The notes beneath the pieces are model-generated. The model was given only the letters and a program-made list of their open reading frames with translations. It did no database searches and had not been told where the DNA came from. The position numbers and the translations under genes are program-made. From Gnetum montanum (lineage: Eukaryota > Streptophyta > Gnetopsida > Gnetales > Gnetaceae): a DNA stretch of 64,000 nt. The DNA is taken from contig MNCI01002242.1 of NCBI GenBank assembly GCA_015680685.1, forward strand, positions 1 through 64,000, given 5' to 3'. This document shows positions 42,805-54,859 of this stretch, piece by piece; position 1 is the stretch's first letter; every line of letters starts with the position of its first letter.

Positions 42805-43325
42805 CTCTCATGCATAATTCTTTTCTTATTCATTGATTTTCATGTGGATGTCTTTAATATATTGGATCTATGTTTCTCCATCTAAATCATTGACATTTCT
42901 CTATTCTTGAGTGTTATTGAGCATTCACCAATATTGTTGATTTTTTCTTTGAAAGACTAGAAACCTATAGACTGGCATTGTACCAAGAAGACTAGAAAAC
43001 CATAAACTAGCATTGAAGATTTTTCTAGGAAGATAATGAAACTATGGAAAGGAAAAATGATTGCATCTCTAGGAGTGAAGTAGATGTAGATAAACCTTGT
43101 TAAGTTGGTTTATTTGTTTCATGGTTCTTTTATGTTTTCCTTACATACTTGATTGCATCAATGATACTCTTTGAAATATCTATAAGTCATTATAAAGCTC
43201 CTAATTATACTAGAGCATTGCTAGTTTCATGTTCAATAAATGGTTATTATTTAAAATAGATTTATAATTTACACTATGTACCCTATTCATCCCCTCTATA
43301 GGATGTGACCTTATCAATTCATAAG
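42805..43325 (+). repeat. probable 5' LTR of Copia element F
   Basis: Ends in CCCTATTCATCCCCTCTATAGG, a phrase typical of Copia LTR 3' ends in plants, right before a primer-site-like sequence. The left boundary is not resolved, and no second copy was found near F's 3' end. Confidence 0.45.
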
Positions 43326-43338
43326 TCATATCAGAGCC
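43326..43338 (+). other. primer binding site of Copia element F
   Basis: TCATATCAGAGCC against TGGTATCAGAGCC. Followed 40 bp later by the insertion of element E. Confidence 0.55.
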
Positions 43339-43381
43339 TAGTCTCCTAATCTATGAATTAACACTTATCATGAGGTGTTGA

Positions 43382-43962
43382 GGTAACAACATTGTCCCTG
43401 AGCACGTTGTTCAGAACCCCAAGAGTTTCCCAAGCAGATTCTGAATCGGGACAAAAATCAAGAGGAATATGCCTCAGCAATCATCAAGCCTGAAACACAT
43501 GCCAACAAACAATGTATTAGCATTAGCATGTCTCCTGAGTGGTGTTCAATAAACAATATTCACGATACACTAACACGCTAGATAGCACTCCCTTGCTCCA
43601 CTCATGTGGACACCACAGGGACTACCAGCTGAATCCTCCAAATTCATCACCGCGTAGAGCGCTCACAACATCCCATAGCACATCCCATGACACACCTAGT
43701 AAAAATAGCCCAACGCAAAGTTGAACTATGCAACCCTCCCAAGCAAGGTCCTACTGAGTGCGGTAATGAGGTAGGTTGTAGCCTCCTCTTACTAATGCAT
43801 GNCGGTAATGAGGTAGGTTGTAGCCTCCTCTTACTAATGCATGGAACTGCCATGTCAGTATGATTCCAAAGACACAAGGAATGGAGGATCCCTTGTGCCC
43901 CCACGGCCCCCAAACCATGGGGGAGGTAGCAGGCTACCAGCAACCCTACTACCTCTCTCACA
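43382..43962 (-). repeat. 3' LTR of element E
   Basis: 581 bp; the outer TG has decayed to GG. It lacks a segment of about 29 bases present in the 5' LTR (around 49918-49947). A 41-base perfect duplication around an N (43761-43801 and 43803-43843) is absent from the 5' LTR and is likely an assembly artefact. Confidence 0.88.
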
Positions 43963-44589
43963 ATTCTCCCCTGCTTAAAATGAGCAATGACCTCGAAGCA
44001 TGGCCTGGGTAGCCCTTGAGGTTGCTACATCAAAACCAAGGGAGAATTCCGTCAATTCTAGGGAAGTACGTCCATGCTATTCTAAGTCAAATTCAAAGGG
44101 ATATTTGGTTTTGGAAGGTCCAACTACTAGGGCCTAAGGTCTTAAAGCATTTTTCGTTGAACTCAACTGTCTTCCTAGGGTTCAGACTCATCCTAGCATC
44201 TGACACCCAAGTCAAGAGCATCACTCCTCAAGACTTGGACTATCCATCCTTCCATACCTGGCCTAATATGCCAAGCTATGGGAGGACATCAAGTGGTCTA
44301 TCATTGCAACATGATAGAACACACTGACCTAGGGATCCAAGAGTTTCAAGGCATCCCTTGACTCATTTGATCCAAAGATCTATGGTCTTAAGTTCAACAC
44401 TCTTTGAATCTTAAGCCCCATCGCCTATAGAGCACTTTGAATGGCTCCATGCACTTTCCTCCCCTATTTGAGGCTGACTCCCATAGGAATTCGCTCTCAA
44501 ATCCTATAAGGCACCACATGTCACATCTCATCTAATTTTTTTCTTTTTACACATGGGAGGTTTCTCCTTCCATCATCGAAGAACCCAAG

Positions 44590-45151
44590 GTGAGAGGTCA
44601 ATTGCTTGCTCCCTACAGAAGTCCAGGATCAAGTTTTCCTGGGATCTCAAGCGCTCTAGTGGTTCCCAGCTATCATTTGAGTCAGGACGATGTTTATAGT
44701 GGACGAGGAACTCCACTTTCAAATCTGCCCCATGGCCAATGGTCCAGAAGTTTTGGATGCATTATGCTCTCTTTCCTTGTATAGATTTTATACAAGGTTG
44801 CTCTCTGATTGAGAGGCTTCTCTCCGGATATGGGAACCCATCCGACAACGGCTTCAGCATGCTAACATGAAAAACTGGATGGACTCGGTCCATATTGATC
44901 GGTAGCTGAAGCTTATATGTTAAAAGGTTAATTTTATCGATGATTTGGAAGGGACCATCATACTGCCTCATCAGCTTGAAGGTAGTTCCCTGTTTCGGTT
45001 TAAATTGACGTGGGTCCAACTTCAGGAGGACCCAATCTCCCACCTTGAATTCATGAGGTTGGCATTTTTTATCAGCATACTTTTTCATTCGTTGCACTAC
45101 CCTCTCCAGATGATACTTTGTTGTATCAACATTTTCAGACCACCTCTTCAA
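44590..45151 (-). pseudogene. pol: integrase C-terminus and chromodomain of element E
   Basis: 45151 to 44762 encodes KYADKKCQPHEFKVGDWVLL, GPFQIIDKIN, YKLQLP and VHPVFHVSMLKP, the integrase C-terminal (GPY/F) module. After a stop the same frame continues with LKVEFLVHYKHRPDSNDSWE and PLERL (about 44640-44710), a chromodomain-like ending of the (Y/F)LV-W-G...TWEP type. In chromoviruses this domain guides insertion toward marked chromatin (family knowledge). A few stops. Confidence 0.85.
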
Positions 45152-45199
45152 AAATTCATTTGCTATGGGATGTTGACCCTACAATGAGGGAGAGACCAT

Positions 45200-45828
45200 A
45201 TGAGGGGTAAAGGGCTACCTTTCCATTACCAGTTTTGTAGGAGAGAACCCAGTAGCTGAGGACTTCTAGATGTTATAGCTCAGCTGGGTGATCCCTAACA
45301 GAAATGGCTAATTCTTTTGGTCACTATGAACATAGTGACGAAGGTACTCGTCAAGTACCCGATTCATCCGTTCTGTCTGCCCATCGGTCTACGGATGAAA
45401 GCTTGTTGACAATTTGAGGGTGGTACCCATCATGCCAAATAGTGCTCACCAGAAAGCACTTGTGAAGCGTGGGCTTGATCTAAAATGATGCTCATTGGTA
45501 ACCCAAAATATCTAACCACCATGTCAAAATAGTATGTTGTTGTGTCCTTAGCTGAACACTGTGATGTATAGGGAATGAATATGACAAATTTAGAGAATTT
45601 TTCCACCACAACAATAATGCTGCTTAAACTCTTAATATTTGGCAATTCCATGATAAAGTCCATAGACACTGTAGACCATGGAAATGGAGGGATTTCCAAG
45701 GGCAGCAGAAGACCACCTGGATGCTCAGTAGACTCCTTATCCTTCTGGCACACCAGACACTTTTGGAAATAAGCAATCACATAACGGTACATTTTTGGCC
45801 AGAACAAGGTTCTCTTAATGAGAGTCAA
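45200..45828 (-). pseudogene. pol: integrase catalytic region of element E
   Basis: 45828 to 45430: FWPKMYRYVIAYFQKCLVCQ (second half of the H2C2 zinc site), LPLEIPPFPWSTVSMDFIME, IIVVVEKFSKFVIFIPY (usually VVVDRFSKMAHFIP, with D to E) and YFGLPMSIILDQ (usually SDRD). The remainder with the catalytic Glu runs through stops to 45200. Non-functional by sequence. Confidence 0.87.
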
Positions 45829-46039
45829 GGTCCTTTTTTGTCTAGGGTTCCTTGCCCACTGTGTGTCATGGCATTCTCGGATGATCCCCTTGCATAGGCC
45901 ATCCCAATCTAGAATTCATATCCGACTATCCCGAAACCAAAGCAGTCCATCTCTCATTTTAAACTATGGTGCTCGCCCAGTTTCTATCAGCTTCATTAAA
46001 TCAATGATATGGGGGTCCCTTTTCAAACCATCTTGAATT

Positions 46040-46758
46040 CTAGCCAACAACACTTCGTCACATTGAACGTGTGAAGTTTGTGGCCCAATGATGGAAAAGA
46101 GCTAAGAGGCAAGTTGAGGACGATGACTCAATGCATCTACCACCACGTTCTCCTTTCTAGGACAATAAGTCAATTACAAATCAAATTCAAACAACATGGG
46201 CAACCATCGAGCTTGTTTGGGCCTAAGATTCATTTGGTTCATCAAGTATCTAGTGGCTAGATTGTCCATATTTACGAGGACACGACTTCCCAACAAGTAG
46301 TGTCTCCATGCTCTCAAGTAATGGACAATAGCGAATGTTTCCTTTTCATGGACTAGCCACCTCTGCTCTACTTGATTTAGCTTTTAGGTTTCATAAGCAA
46401 CAGGATGACCTTCCTATAGCAAGACGTCTCTAATTGCATTGTCACTGGCATCCGTATGAACCTCAAAAGGTTTCGAGAAATCGGGCAATGCCAACACTGG
46501 ATGGGAGGTTAAAGCCTCTTTGATCCTCTTGGAGGCTTTCCGACAATTTGTGTCCCACTCCCATGCAACTTCTTTCTTTTGCAGATTCGTCAGAGGAGTA
46601 GCAATTCCTGAGAAATTTTTAATGAATTTCCAATAGAAAGTAGCTAACCCCATGAACTGTCTGACCTCATGCACATCAGTGGGAGCGGGCCATTTACATA
46701 CAACCTCTACCTTCTTTGGATTTGGCTTTACCTGCCCATACCCCACAAGATGCCCCAA
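46040..46758 (-). pseudogene. pol: RT thumb and RNase H of element E
   Basis: 46758 to 46414: MGHLVGYGQVKPNPKKVEVV, RQFMGLATFYWKFIKNFSGI and FEVHTDASDNAIRDVLL, where the TDAS motif starts RNase H. Further downstream, broken frames keep H-WR-YLLGSRVLV and DALSR-like phrases (46100-46330). Confidence 0.87.
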
Positions 46759-46818
46759 AAAATTTAGCTCAAAGCAGCAGAATTCACATTTTTCTTTCTT
46801 AATGTATAGCTAATTTTC

Positions 46819-47235
46819 TCATAGCTTCTCAAGGACCATCTGCAGGTGGAGGACATGTTCCTCCATTGATTGGTTATATATCAGGATTTCATCAAGATAA
46901 ACGATCACAAATTTATCTAGGAAGGGTCGAAATATCTTGTTCATCAATGTACAAAATGTAGCTAGTGCATTGCAAAGTCTGAAAGGAATTACGGTCCATT
47001 CATACAATCCATACCGCGTTACACATGTAGTTTTTGCTTTGTCCCCTTCTACAATGCGAACCTGATAGTATCCTTGTTTGAGGTCTAGCCGGGTAAAATA
47101 TCGAGCCCCTGCCAATTGATTGAACAAGTGAGAAATGAGCGGTACTAGATACTTGTTCTTGATCATGTGTTTATTCAGCAGTTTATAATCATAGCAGAGC
47201 CATAGCATTCCATCCTCCTTGGTAACAAACAGCAC
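46819..47235 (-). pseudogene. pol: reverse transcriptase of element E
   Basis: 138 codons open: FVTKEDGMLWLCYDYKLLN (usually KKDG-WR-C-DYR-LN), FTRLDLKQGYYQVRI (first catalytic Asp), GLYEWTVIPFRLCNA (usually VMPFGL-NA) and FVIVYLDEILIY, where the catalytic YLDD has become YLDE. The altered second Asp predicts an inactive enzyme. Confidence 0.92.
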
Positions 47236-47343
47236 TGGTGCCCCATAAGGGGATTTTTAGGGACGAATGTATCCCTTGGAAATTAAACCTTCAAGTTGCT
47301 TTTTCAATTCCCCTAATTCTGGTCCTGTTAACCAGTATGGCCT

Positions 47344-47616
47344 CTAGATAGGAGGATCAGTGCTAGGCTGCAATTCAATTTTGTGATCCACTGCTGTCCA
47401 AGGTGGCAAACTACCAGGCAGTTCAGGTGGCATCACATCTTTAAACTTATTGAGCACCTCTGCTATGCATGGGTCAACAATAGCTTGGGATCCACAAGCC
47501 TCAGAAGGGTCACCCATTTGCATAACTAATAGAAATTTTCCAATATGGTCCCTGGCCAAGCGTTTCATCACCATTGGTGACACAATTTGGGGGCTAGCAT
47601 CCACATCCTTTCTCAT
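47344..47616 (-). pseudogene. pol: protease-RT linker of element E
   Basis: The open frame contains FKDVMPPELPGSLPPWTAVD and HKIEL, the conserved F-DV-P-ELP-GLPP-R--DH-I-L segment preceding RT in Ty3/Gypsy pol. Confidence 0.85.
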
Positions 47617-47733
47617 CTATGCTCCATGAGTTTGAACAATGCATGGAGAGATTTCATGTGAAATAAAAATCAAGTCCAAGTGTGGGGCTGTAAAAACTTT
47701 GGCCTTGCGTAAAAATTCTTGCCCCAAAATGAC

Positions 47734-47979
47734 CTAAAAGGAGTCCATGTCTAGAATTGAAAAATCTAGCACTCCTTGCCATGAGCCCACTTGAACGGGG
47801 ACATCACGACACACCCCAATGCACCGAAGGTGCTTGAACTTGGCCAACTTGTAGGATGCTTGGACAGGTTCCATCTTTAGCTGCATGTTTTTCACCATGG
47901 CTGGAACCATGTAATTGTGACTAGCCCCATTATCAATGAGGATACTTAGTTGACTCGTGCTCATAGTGATTGGGGCCAA
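47734..47979 (-). pseudogene. pol: aspartic protease of element E
   Basis: ILIDNGASHNYM is the retropepsin active site, with DSGASH/DTGASH changed to DNGASH. VQVGSWQGVLDFSILDMDSF (usual end ...D-VLG) follows. The active-site Thr/Ser is therefore missing. Confidence 0.88.
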
Positions 47980-48150
47980 TTGAACCTAATGTAGAGTATT
48001 AGGATTAGGATTCTGGGAGTTTCCAGCTCCTGACCTCTATGTAACCATGTCTGATAACTCCATCATCACCGCTAGCCTTCATTGTTCCCCCGATGTGCTT
48101 CCATCAGTAATTTAAAGGCATGGATCAAGACGATAATCGAATGCCATCAA

Positions 48151-49524
48151 TTATTTCCCAGGAGCTGGCCCCTGCCTAATCTCGGTCCTTCCTGAACTCA
48201 AGGGACAATTTCTTACCAAGTGATTTCCATGACACAAGAAGCATTGAATTGGCCCCTTAAAGGTGCCTCCTACAAACTGCTTCTTCTTGGCCCCAGGTTG
48301 CCACTTGCTCCCTGTATCTTTGCATTTTTGTTGGGAGCCTTGGTTCCCTGGAGGACCACCCATCGGACGACTACCTTGCTAAACTGATCTAAGGGTATTT
48401 CCACCTTTGATGGATCCTATATGTGTTCTCTGAGAGTGGGAGGGCATGCCATGCTTACCCTTCCTAGGCTTGCCCTTATCTGGCTTCATTGCCTTGAAGT
48501 CCAAAAAAGTACCAGTAGCCGCAATAGCCTCCATGAGGGAGTCAATGCCTCTTCGACACAATTCCATCTATGCCTATGGTTATAGCCCATTCACAAATTT
48601 GAAGAATTAATCTCGATCTCCCATATCGAGAATCAACAACATGAGTTCTTGGAAGCTATTGATATAATCCTCAAGCTTCCCTGAATGTTTTAGGGTCTCT
48701 AGCTTAGTTCTAGTGACCCATTCAGAGTTCCTAGGATGGAACTGTTTGATTAATGTAGCCTTGAAGATATCCCATGTCTCGATCTTTTCTGTCATGGTGC
48801 CCTTTTCTTGGGCATAGAGGAGACTAAGCCACCATAGCTTAACACTTCCTATGAGAAATTGTGATGCTATGGAGACCTTTTGGGTTACAGGAACATCCCC
48901 AGTATTTAGGTACATCTCCGCATCATGGAGGAAAGCATCGATTTTAGCATCATTTCTCTCACCATCATAAGAACTTGGTTCTCTAGCTTTGATATGGGCT
49001 GTCGCTATTGGCTCATCTGCCAAGTGTCGTGCTAAGGAGGATTTCAGGATGGCGTTTTCAATTTTCAAATTAGATAGTTCCTAATTTACCCCCACCAGGG
49101 CATCCTCCAGAACTTTCACCCAACCAACTAAGTCCTCAACCAAGGATGCTTTTGTTTGTGCCTCTTCCAAGGAATCAAATAGATCCTTGTAGAGGTTGAT
49201 CATGCGATTCAAACGACCTTCCAAGATCAAAACCTTAGCCTCTACCAATTTCACCCTGTCCTTGGAGCAAAGATCCATCTTTTCTTGTGGCAAGTCAACA
49301 TCTTTCAAAATGTGATGGATTGCATCCACATTCTCTAGACTAGGATGGGCTAAGGCCTCATCAATTACCTTGACATGATCCCATAACGTTTGAAACTTAG
49401 TCTCATGTTGACCAAGTTCTATTTCAGCCTTAATTTCTGGATTTTTTTGAACATCAGCCATGTCACTCGGTTCGCCCGGCTCCATGTTTGCTAAAGGGAG
49501 CTTTAGCACAAGGCCACCCTCCAA
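48151..49524 (-). pseudogene. gag: Gag of element E, coiled-coil, capsid and zinc knuckle
   Basis: 49524-49081 encodes an N-terminal Glu/Lys/Leu-rich coiled-coil with a Met start next to the PBS. A stop separates it from the capsid (49068-48607): AREPSSYDGERNDAKIDAFL, VSIASQFLIGSVKLWWLSLL, WDIFKATLIKQFHPRNSEWV, LKHSGKLEDYINSFQELML. After another break comes a basic linker (48567-48379) and the knuckle CFLCHGNHLVRNCP (about 48237), an intact C-x2-C-x4-H-x4-C. The family normally has one continuous gag-pol frame. Confidence 0.9.
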
Positions 49525-49629
49525 GGAAGTGGCTAGCAGAAGTTGAGAATGGTGAAAATGGAAACCTCACAAACCACAAACCTTGATACCCACTTAGCGA
49601 GAAAGTTTTACCAACAACTAAAACTGTGA

Positions 49630-49642
49630 GGCTCTGATACCA
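49630..49642 (-). other. primer binding site of element E (iMet tRNA)
   Basis: The complement TGGTATCAGAGCC is a perfect match to the standard initiator-Met tRNA PBS, two bases inside the LTR. Confidence 0.92.
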
Positions 49643-49644
49643 TC

Positions 49645-50208
49645 TGTAACAAGGTTGTCCCTAAGCACATTTTTCGGCACCCCAAGAGTTTCCCAAGCAG
49701 ATTCTGAATTGGGACAAAACTTAAGAGGAATATTCCTCAGCAATCATCAAGCCTGAAACACATGCCAACAAACAATATGTTAGCATTAGCATGTCTCCTG
49801 AGTGGTGGTTCATAAACAATATTCATGATACACTAACATGCTAGATAGCACTCCCTTTCTCCACTCACGTGGACACCACGAGGACTACCAGTTGAACCCT
49901 CTAGATTCATCACCGCATGTTGGTAGTTGGTGTCGCACTCCAAAGGGCACTCGCAACCTCTCGTAGCATGTCCCATGACACACCCGGTAAAAACACCCCA
50001 ACGCAGAGTTGAATTATGCAACCCTCCCAGGCAAGGTCCTACCGAGTGGGGTAATGAGGTAGGTTGTAGCCTCCTCTTACTGATGCATGGAATTGCCATG
50101 CTATTATGGTTCCAAAGACACAAGGAGCGGAGGACCCCTTGTGCCCCCATGGCCCCCGAACCATGGGGGAGGTAGCAAGCTACCAACAACCCTGCTACCT
50201 CTCTCACA
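49645..50208 (-). repeat. 5' LTR of element E
   Basis: 564 bp, minus strand TGTGAGAGAGGTAG to CTTGTTACA. Aligns with 43382-43962 at high identity by eye. Flanked by GTTGA. Confidence 0.92.
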
Positions 50209-50213
50209 GTTGA

Positions 50214-51235
50214 GGTTTGTTTTTTAATGTCTACTTTAGGTACTCAATGTACACATAAGGCTTTGTACTTTGATGAATGCAACTAAAATTATTAGATAAC
50301 TAGGATAAGATATTTTCTTAAATCACAAAAATTTAATATTTGGCCATTGATGAAAAAGAATGCATTAATCCAACAAAGATTACTACTATCCATAGTAGAA
50401 ATTTCTACACAAGATTGAATGATAGATCTTTTTGGATAGAAGTGGATAGTAAAGTTTACATTGTAAATGCTAAAACTATGAATGCCTTATATTATGTTCT
50501 ATGTTCTAAATATTTCAATTGCATTCTGTACTATAGGAAATGAAAGAAATTTTGAAATGTCTTGGAATCAACCCATCAAGAAACATCCTTGATTAAATAA
50601 TCTAAATCAAATATCCTTAACAAAAAAATTGTTGATCTCAAAATGGAGGAAGATATGATAAATGAGTACATTTTAAGATGCACCAAGACAACAAATGCTA
50701 TGAAAAGTCTGTAGATTTTCTTGACTTTGTGATTTTGTCAAAATATGTTGGAGAGTCTTCTACAAAGATTCCATGAGAAACACATAATCACTTTGGAAGT
50801 GGTAGACACTAGCATCTTGAAAGTGAATGCTATCCTATGAGCTATCCTTGGAAAAGAATCAAAACATTAAGTCTACAAAGATCATTACTTTGAAGACCTA
50901 AAATAATGTAGAGGAAGATGATTAAGAAGATATAAATGAGAAAGGCCATATCCTTCTTACCAGAAAGTTCAATAGACTCTTCAAGAAGAAAATAAAAGGA
51001 AATAAATCTTCAAGCATTAACAAAATAGATAATAAGAAGAATGAAATTCAATGTTATCATTGTGATGAATATTTTCATATTACTTTAGAATGTTCTATTG
51101 CAAAAAGAAAAATGGGAGCTACTAAACACTCGAAAAGGAAAAGGGCTCCTAGATATGCATGGGATGAAGATGATATTATATTGTCTAAAGAAGAAAATAA
51201 AGAATGCAAGCTGGTGCTCATGATAGCCTAGAAGG
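50214..51235 (+). pseudogene. gag: Gag of Copia element F
   Basis: After the E insertion the frame resumes near 50280. 50340-50543 is open with NDRSFWIEVDSKVYIVNAKT; DLKMEEDMINEYILRCTKTT (about 50635) resembles the UBN2-type Copia gag helix (M-E-SI-E-F-RF). A knuckle CYHCDEYFHITLEC (51054-51101) retains C-x2-C-x4-H-x4-C. Stops elsewhere. Confidence 0.75.
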
Positions 51236-52400
51236 AAATGTTCAAGATTGTTAATATGGATCCAAACAAAACAAAGATGAAATGTAAGAGTTTTTTCTTA
51301 TTTCTTTTGAAAAATTTCAAAACATTAGCATCAAAATGAAAAATAGTTAAAATTATGGAAATATGTTAATTATATAATTATAAAAAGTTATATCAATTAC
51401 AAAATATAGGATGAAAAGATTAATGAATATAAAAAAAGTGAAGAGAATAAAGCCATTTTATTTAAGCTTACTCTATTTCAAAACACTATTAGTGATCAAG
51501 CTAAAACTATAGAAGATCTAAGAAAAGATGTTGAGGAATTCCCTAAGAAAAATAATACACTTGACATAATGACAAAAATGTTGAGAAAACCAATAGATTG
51601 AATGAGATTTGAATATCATTCTTTGGAGAAAAAACTAGAGAAAGCTAAGTGAAATTATTTATCAAGGTATGATGTTATTATTTAAAATGCTAATATTTAG
51701 CATCATTATTGAAAAATATTTGGTCATATGAAATATTAATGTAGAAAACTATTAGACAAGTGATTTCGAGATACTAACATGAATAGGTTTATTATGTTTC
51801 AAGATAGAAGACCAATGATAAAGAATATATGGATTTAAAATGTAAAAATCACATGGCATGTATGGTGATCATATTCATAAAAGGTGGAAAAATGTTTTGG
51901 TACTTGGATAGAAAATACTTTCATTACATCACAGGTAACAAGAAAAAATCTTCTAGGTTAGATCAATTTAACATTGTATAGTGATCTTTGGAGATAATGG
52001 AAAATATCTTGTAAATGCTAAAAATATTGTAGAAGGAAAATATTCATAAAAAATTAACAATATTTACTATGTTAATAATTTGGAATAAAATTTACTAATA
52101 TTTAGTCAATTATGTGATAATGGTAAATAATTTTTATTTAAAGTAGATCATTGTAGTATTAGCAATCTTAAAACTGATGAGATAAACATTGTTATATAAA
52201 GATATAAACATGTTCACATTGTTGACAATCATGATAGTTCTATCTTTGATATCAATTGTTTCTTGAGAAAATCTAAGGATAATTATCTTTGACATAGAAG
52301 ATTAGCAAATTTAAATTTTGAAAGCATGTTAAAGCTTTCAAACAAACAAATTATCAAATGACTACCATAAATCAAGAGGAAAAAACACAAGGTTTATAAA
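51236..52400 (+). pseudogene. pol: protease and pre-integrase part of element F, strongly decayed
   Basis: WH-R-RLANLNFESM (about 52290-52325) is the GAG-pre-integrase motif (W-H-RLGH-N---L). Between 51236 and 51850 a coiled-coil-like segment is readable. A retropepsin active site could not be located. Confidence 0.55.
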
Positions 52401-52439
52401 ACTTGTCAAAATGATAAGTAAAGAAGGTTTTCATTTTTA

Positions 52440-52990
52440 GAAAAAATGAGATTACTATTACCATGAGTTTAGAATTATTACACATGAATTTAATTCATCC
52501 TTAAAAGATCACTAAAATTATAGGTAGAAGATATATTATGATTATTATTAATGATTATTCCTAATTTACATGGATATCCCAAGTAATTGATAAGGATGAA
52601 TCTTCTATCATTTTAAAAAATTATGCTCAAAATTGCAAATAGAAAAGGGATATCTCATCAAGGCCATTTGAAGTGATCGTAAATGAGAATTTCAAAATCA
52701 TTTGTTTCATATCTTTCATAATAGTGAGGCAATGAGTCATGAATTTGTTCCACCAAGAACACCATCGTAAAATGAAGTTGGTAAAAGAAGAAATGATGTA
52801 ATCCAAGAAATGATAAGAATCATGCTACATGAGGGAGATCTTCCAAAGTCTTTATGAGAAGAAGCTATCAATACTACTTGCTAATTAGCAAATCAAATCT
52901 TAATTATACTTAGCATCACCAACATAGCATAGGAATTATAGCATGATAAGAAATCCAAGCTAAGCTACTTTAAAGTATTTGATTCTAGAT
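52440..52990 (+). pseudogene. pol: integrase core of Copia element F
   Basis: Fragments in order: LLHMNLIHP (usually LL-MDL-GP), YIMIIINDYS-FTWI (usually Y-VVIVDD-SR-TWV), FQNHLFH, then HEFVPPRTPS-NEVGKRRNDV (usually H-FSAPRTPQQNGVVERKN, with the catalytic Glu altered) and ARIML-like IRIMLHEGDLPKSL-EEAINT. The order is correct for Copia integrase. Confidence 0.75.
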
Positions 52991-53229
52991 GTTTTTTATT
53001 TTTAAGGATAAGAGTAGTAAATTTAGTAGCAAAGTAGATGGAGTTTTTCTTCATTATTCCTCTACTAGCAAAGCATATATAATCTTCAATAAGCTATCTC
53101 TAGTGGTAGTTGAAGTCATTCATGTTATTTTTGATGAATCATTAGATAAATTTGATGTGAATGATGAGGATATAAATATTAATCAGAAACTAAGTCTATG
53201 AATAGGTCTAATAAGGATGATGAAGAATA

Positions 53230-54800
53230 GGAACAACCAATCATCTCATAATGTAAGTTTCATAATGATCATCCTTTTGAGGAAGTCATAGGAAATCTAT
53301 ATGATGGCATTACAACTAGAAGATCTATGTAAGAGTTTTGTGGATATTCTTATTTTCTTTTCCAACATGAGTCCAAGAATGTTTTGAATATTTAAATGAT
53401 GAATCATGGATTCTTGCTACGAATGAAGAATTCGGTAAGTTAAAGAGAAGTTAGGTTTTGGAACTTGTTCAAAGATCTAATGTTAGAAAGCTTATTTTTA
53501 TTAAATGGATCTATAGAAAAAAAATAAAGTTCACATGATAACAAGAAATAATGTGAGACTTGTAACTAAAGACTATAATGAACAAGATAGTATAAATTAT
53601 GGTGAGAAATTTTCTTTGATCGCTCAACTAGTGTCTATATGTATCTTGCGTACTATTTCCATTAGTATCAATATTAAGTTATATCAAATGGATGTTAAGA
53701 AATCTTTATTAAGTAGTTACATTCAAGAGAGATTTTATGTTAAATAATCTCTTGTTTTACTAATTTTTCTCATATTGATTATGTGTATTATCTTAGAAAA
53801 GTGTTCTGTGGGCTTATGCAAGCTCATAAAGCTTAGTACAGTAGACTTAGGATTTATCTTATTGAAAATGGTTTAATGCTACTTATTTATCTATAAGAGA
53901 AATAAAGATATTATAATAGTACAAATATATTTTAATGAAATTATATTTGGATCTACTAATTAAGCTTTATGCAAGGAATTTAAAAGACTCATGCAGGGGA
54001 AATTTAAGATGACCATAATGGGTGAACTATCATTCTTTCTTGAACTTCAAATAAATTAGATGAAAAATGGAATCTTCATAAATCAAAGTAAGAATGTCAA
54101 AGATATGTTTACAATGTTCAACATGGAGAATTATAGAGAAATAGATACTCCTATGATCTCTCAATTGAATATCTCAAGAGATGATGAAGGTAAAGTAGTG
54201 GATGAACAGACTTATTAAGGTATTATTGGAAGTCTACTTTATCTTGATACTAGTAATCCTCATATAATGTTAACTATATGATTTTATGCTAGGTATCAAT
54301 AATTCCCTAATGAGTCTCATTTAATCATTGCTAAATTTATCTTTTATTATCTTGAAGGTACTACACTATATAGTCTTTGGATTTTCAAAGGTACATGTCT
54401 TGATCTAGTTGGGTATGTTGATGTAGATTGGGTTAGATGCATGAATGCTCATAAGTGTACAAGCAAAAATTTCTACTCCATTGGAAAATACTATATGAAT
54501 TAGTTGAAGAAAAAGCAAACTTCTACCTTTATCTACATACTCAAAGTTAAGTATATTATTTTTGAAAGATTATGTGGCTAGCTCCAATGGATGAACCAAA
54601 TACTTTAAGATTATGAAGTTTCAAATAAAACCTTGGTGATGTATTATGATAATTAAAGTACCATCAATATCACAAAAAATTTAGTTCAACACTTATATAT
54701 AAAACATATTAATATTCATCATTATTTGATCATAGAGTTCATTTAACAAAAAATAATCACCTTGGAATATGTATGTATAAAGGAATAACTTACTAATATT
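53230..54800 (+). pseudogene. pol: reverse transcriptase and RNase H of Copia element F
   Basis: DHPFEEVIGNLYDGITTRRS (53265, hinge before RT), LIFIKWIYRKK, then the open segment 53535-53747 with VRLVTKDYNEQDSINYGEKF and LYQMDVKKSLLSSYIQERFY (first catalytic Asp in QMDVK). VQIYFNEIIFGSTN (about 53920, usually VYVDDIIFGS; both Asp lost), KFKMTIMGELSFFLELQI, GIIGSLLYLDTSNPHIMLTI, and RNase H parts YVDVDWVRCMNAHKCTSKNF (54414), YIIFERLCGQLQWMNQIL and the terminal TKHI-IRHHFI-like KHINIHHYLI (54700). Clear Ty1/Copia, possibly Sirevirus/Tork-like. Inactive. Confidence 0.85.
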
Positions 54801-54859
54801 CTTAAAAAACCTTTACCTACAACTTAGTTTGGCATTATCAAAAGAGATTTGAGGGTTGA

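Larger units (their letters stand above)
43382..50208 (-). mobile_element. complete chromodomain Ty3/Gypsy retrotransposon E (minus strand)
   Basis: 6827 bp with TSD GTTGA at 43377-43381 and 50209-50213, inserted in the gag leader of Copia element F. Minus-strand order: 5' LTR (49645-50208), PBS, gag with zinc knuckle, protease, RT, RNase H, integrase, chromodomain, PPT (TTTTAAGCAGGGGAGAAT), 3' LTR (43382-43962). Chromodomain and domain order define it as a chromovirus. It is better preserved than D, F and I but has stops between domains. Confidence 0.92.
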
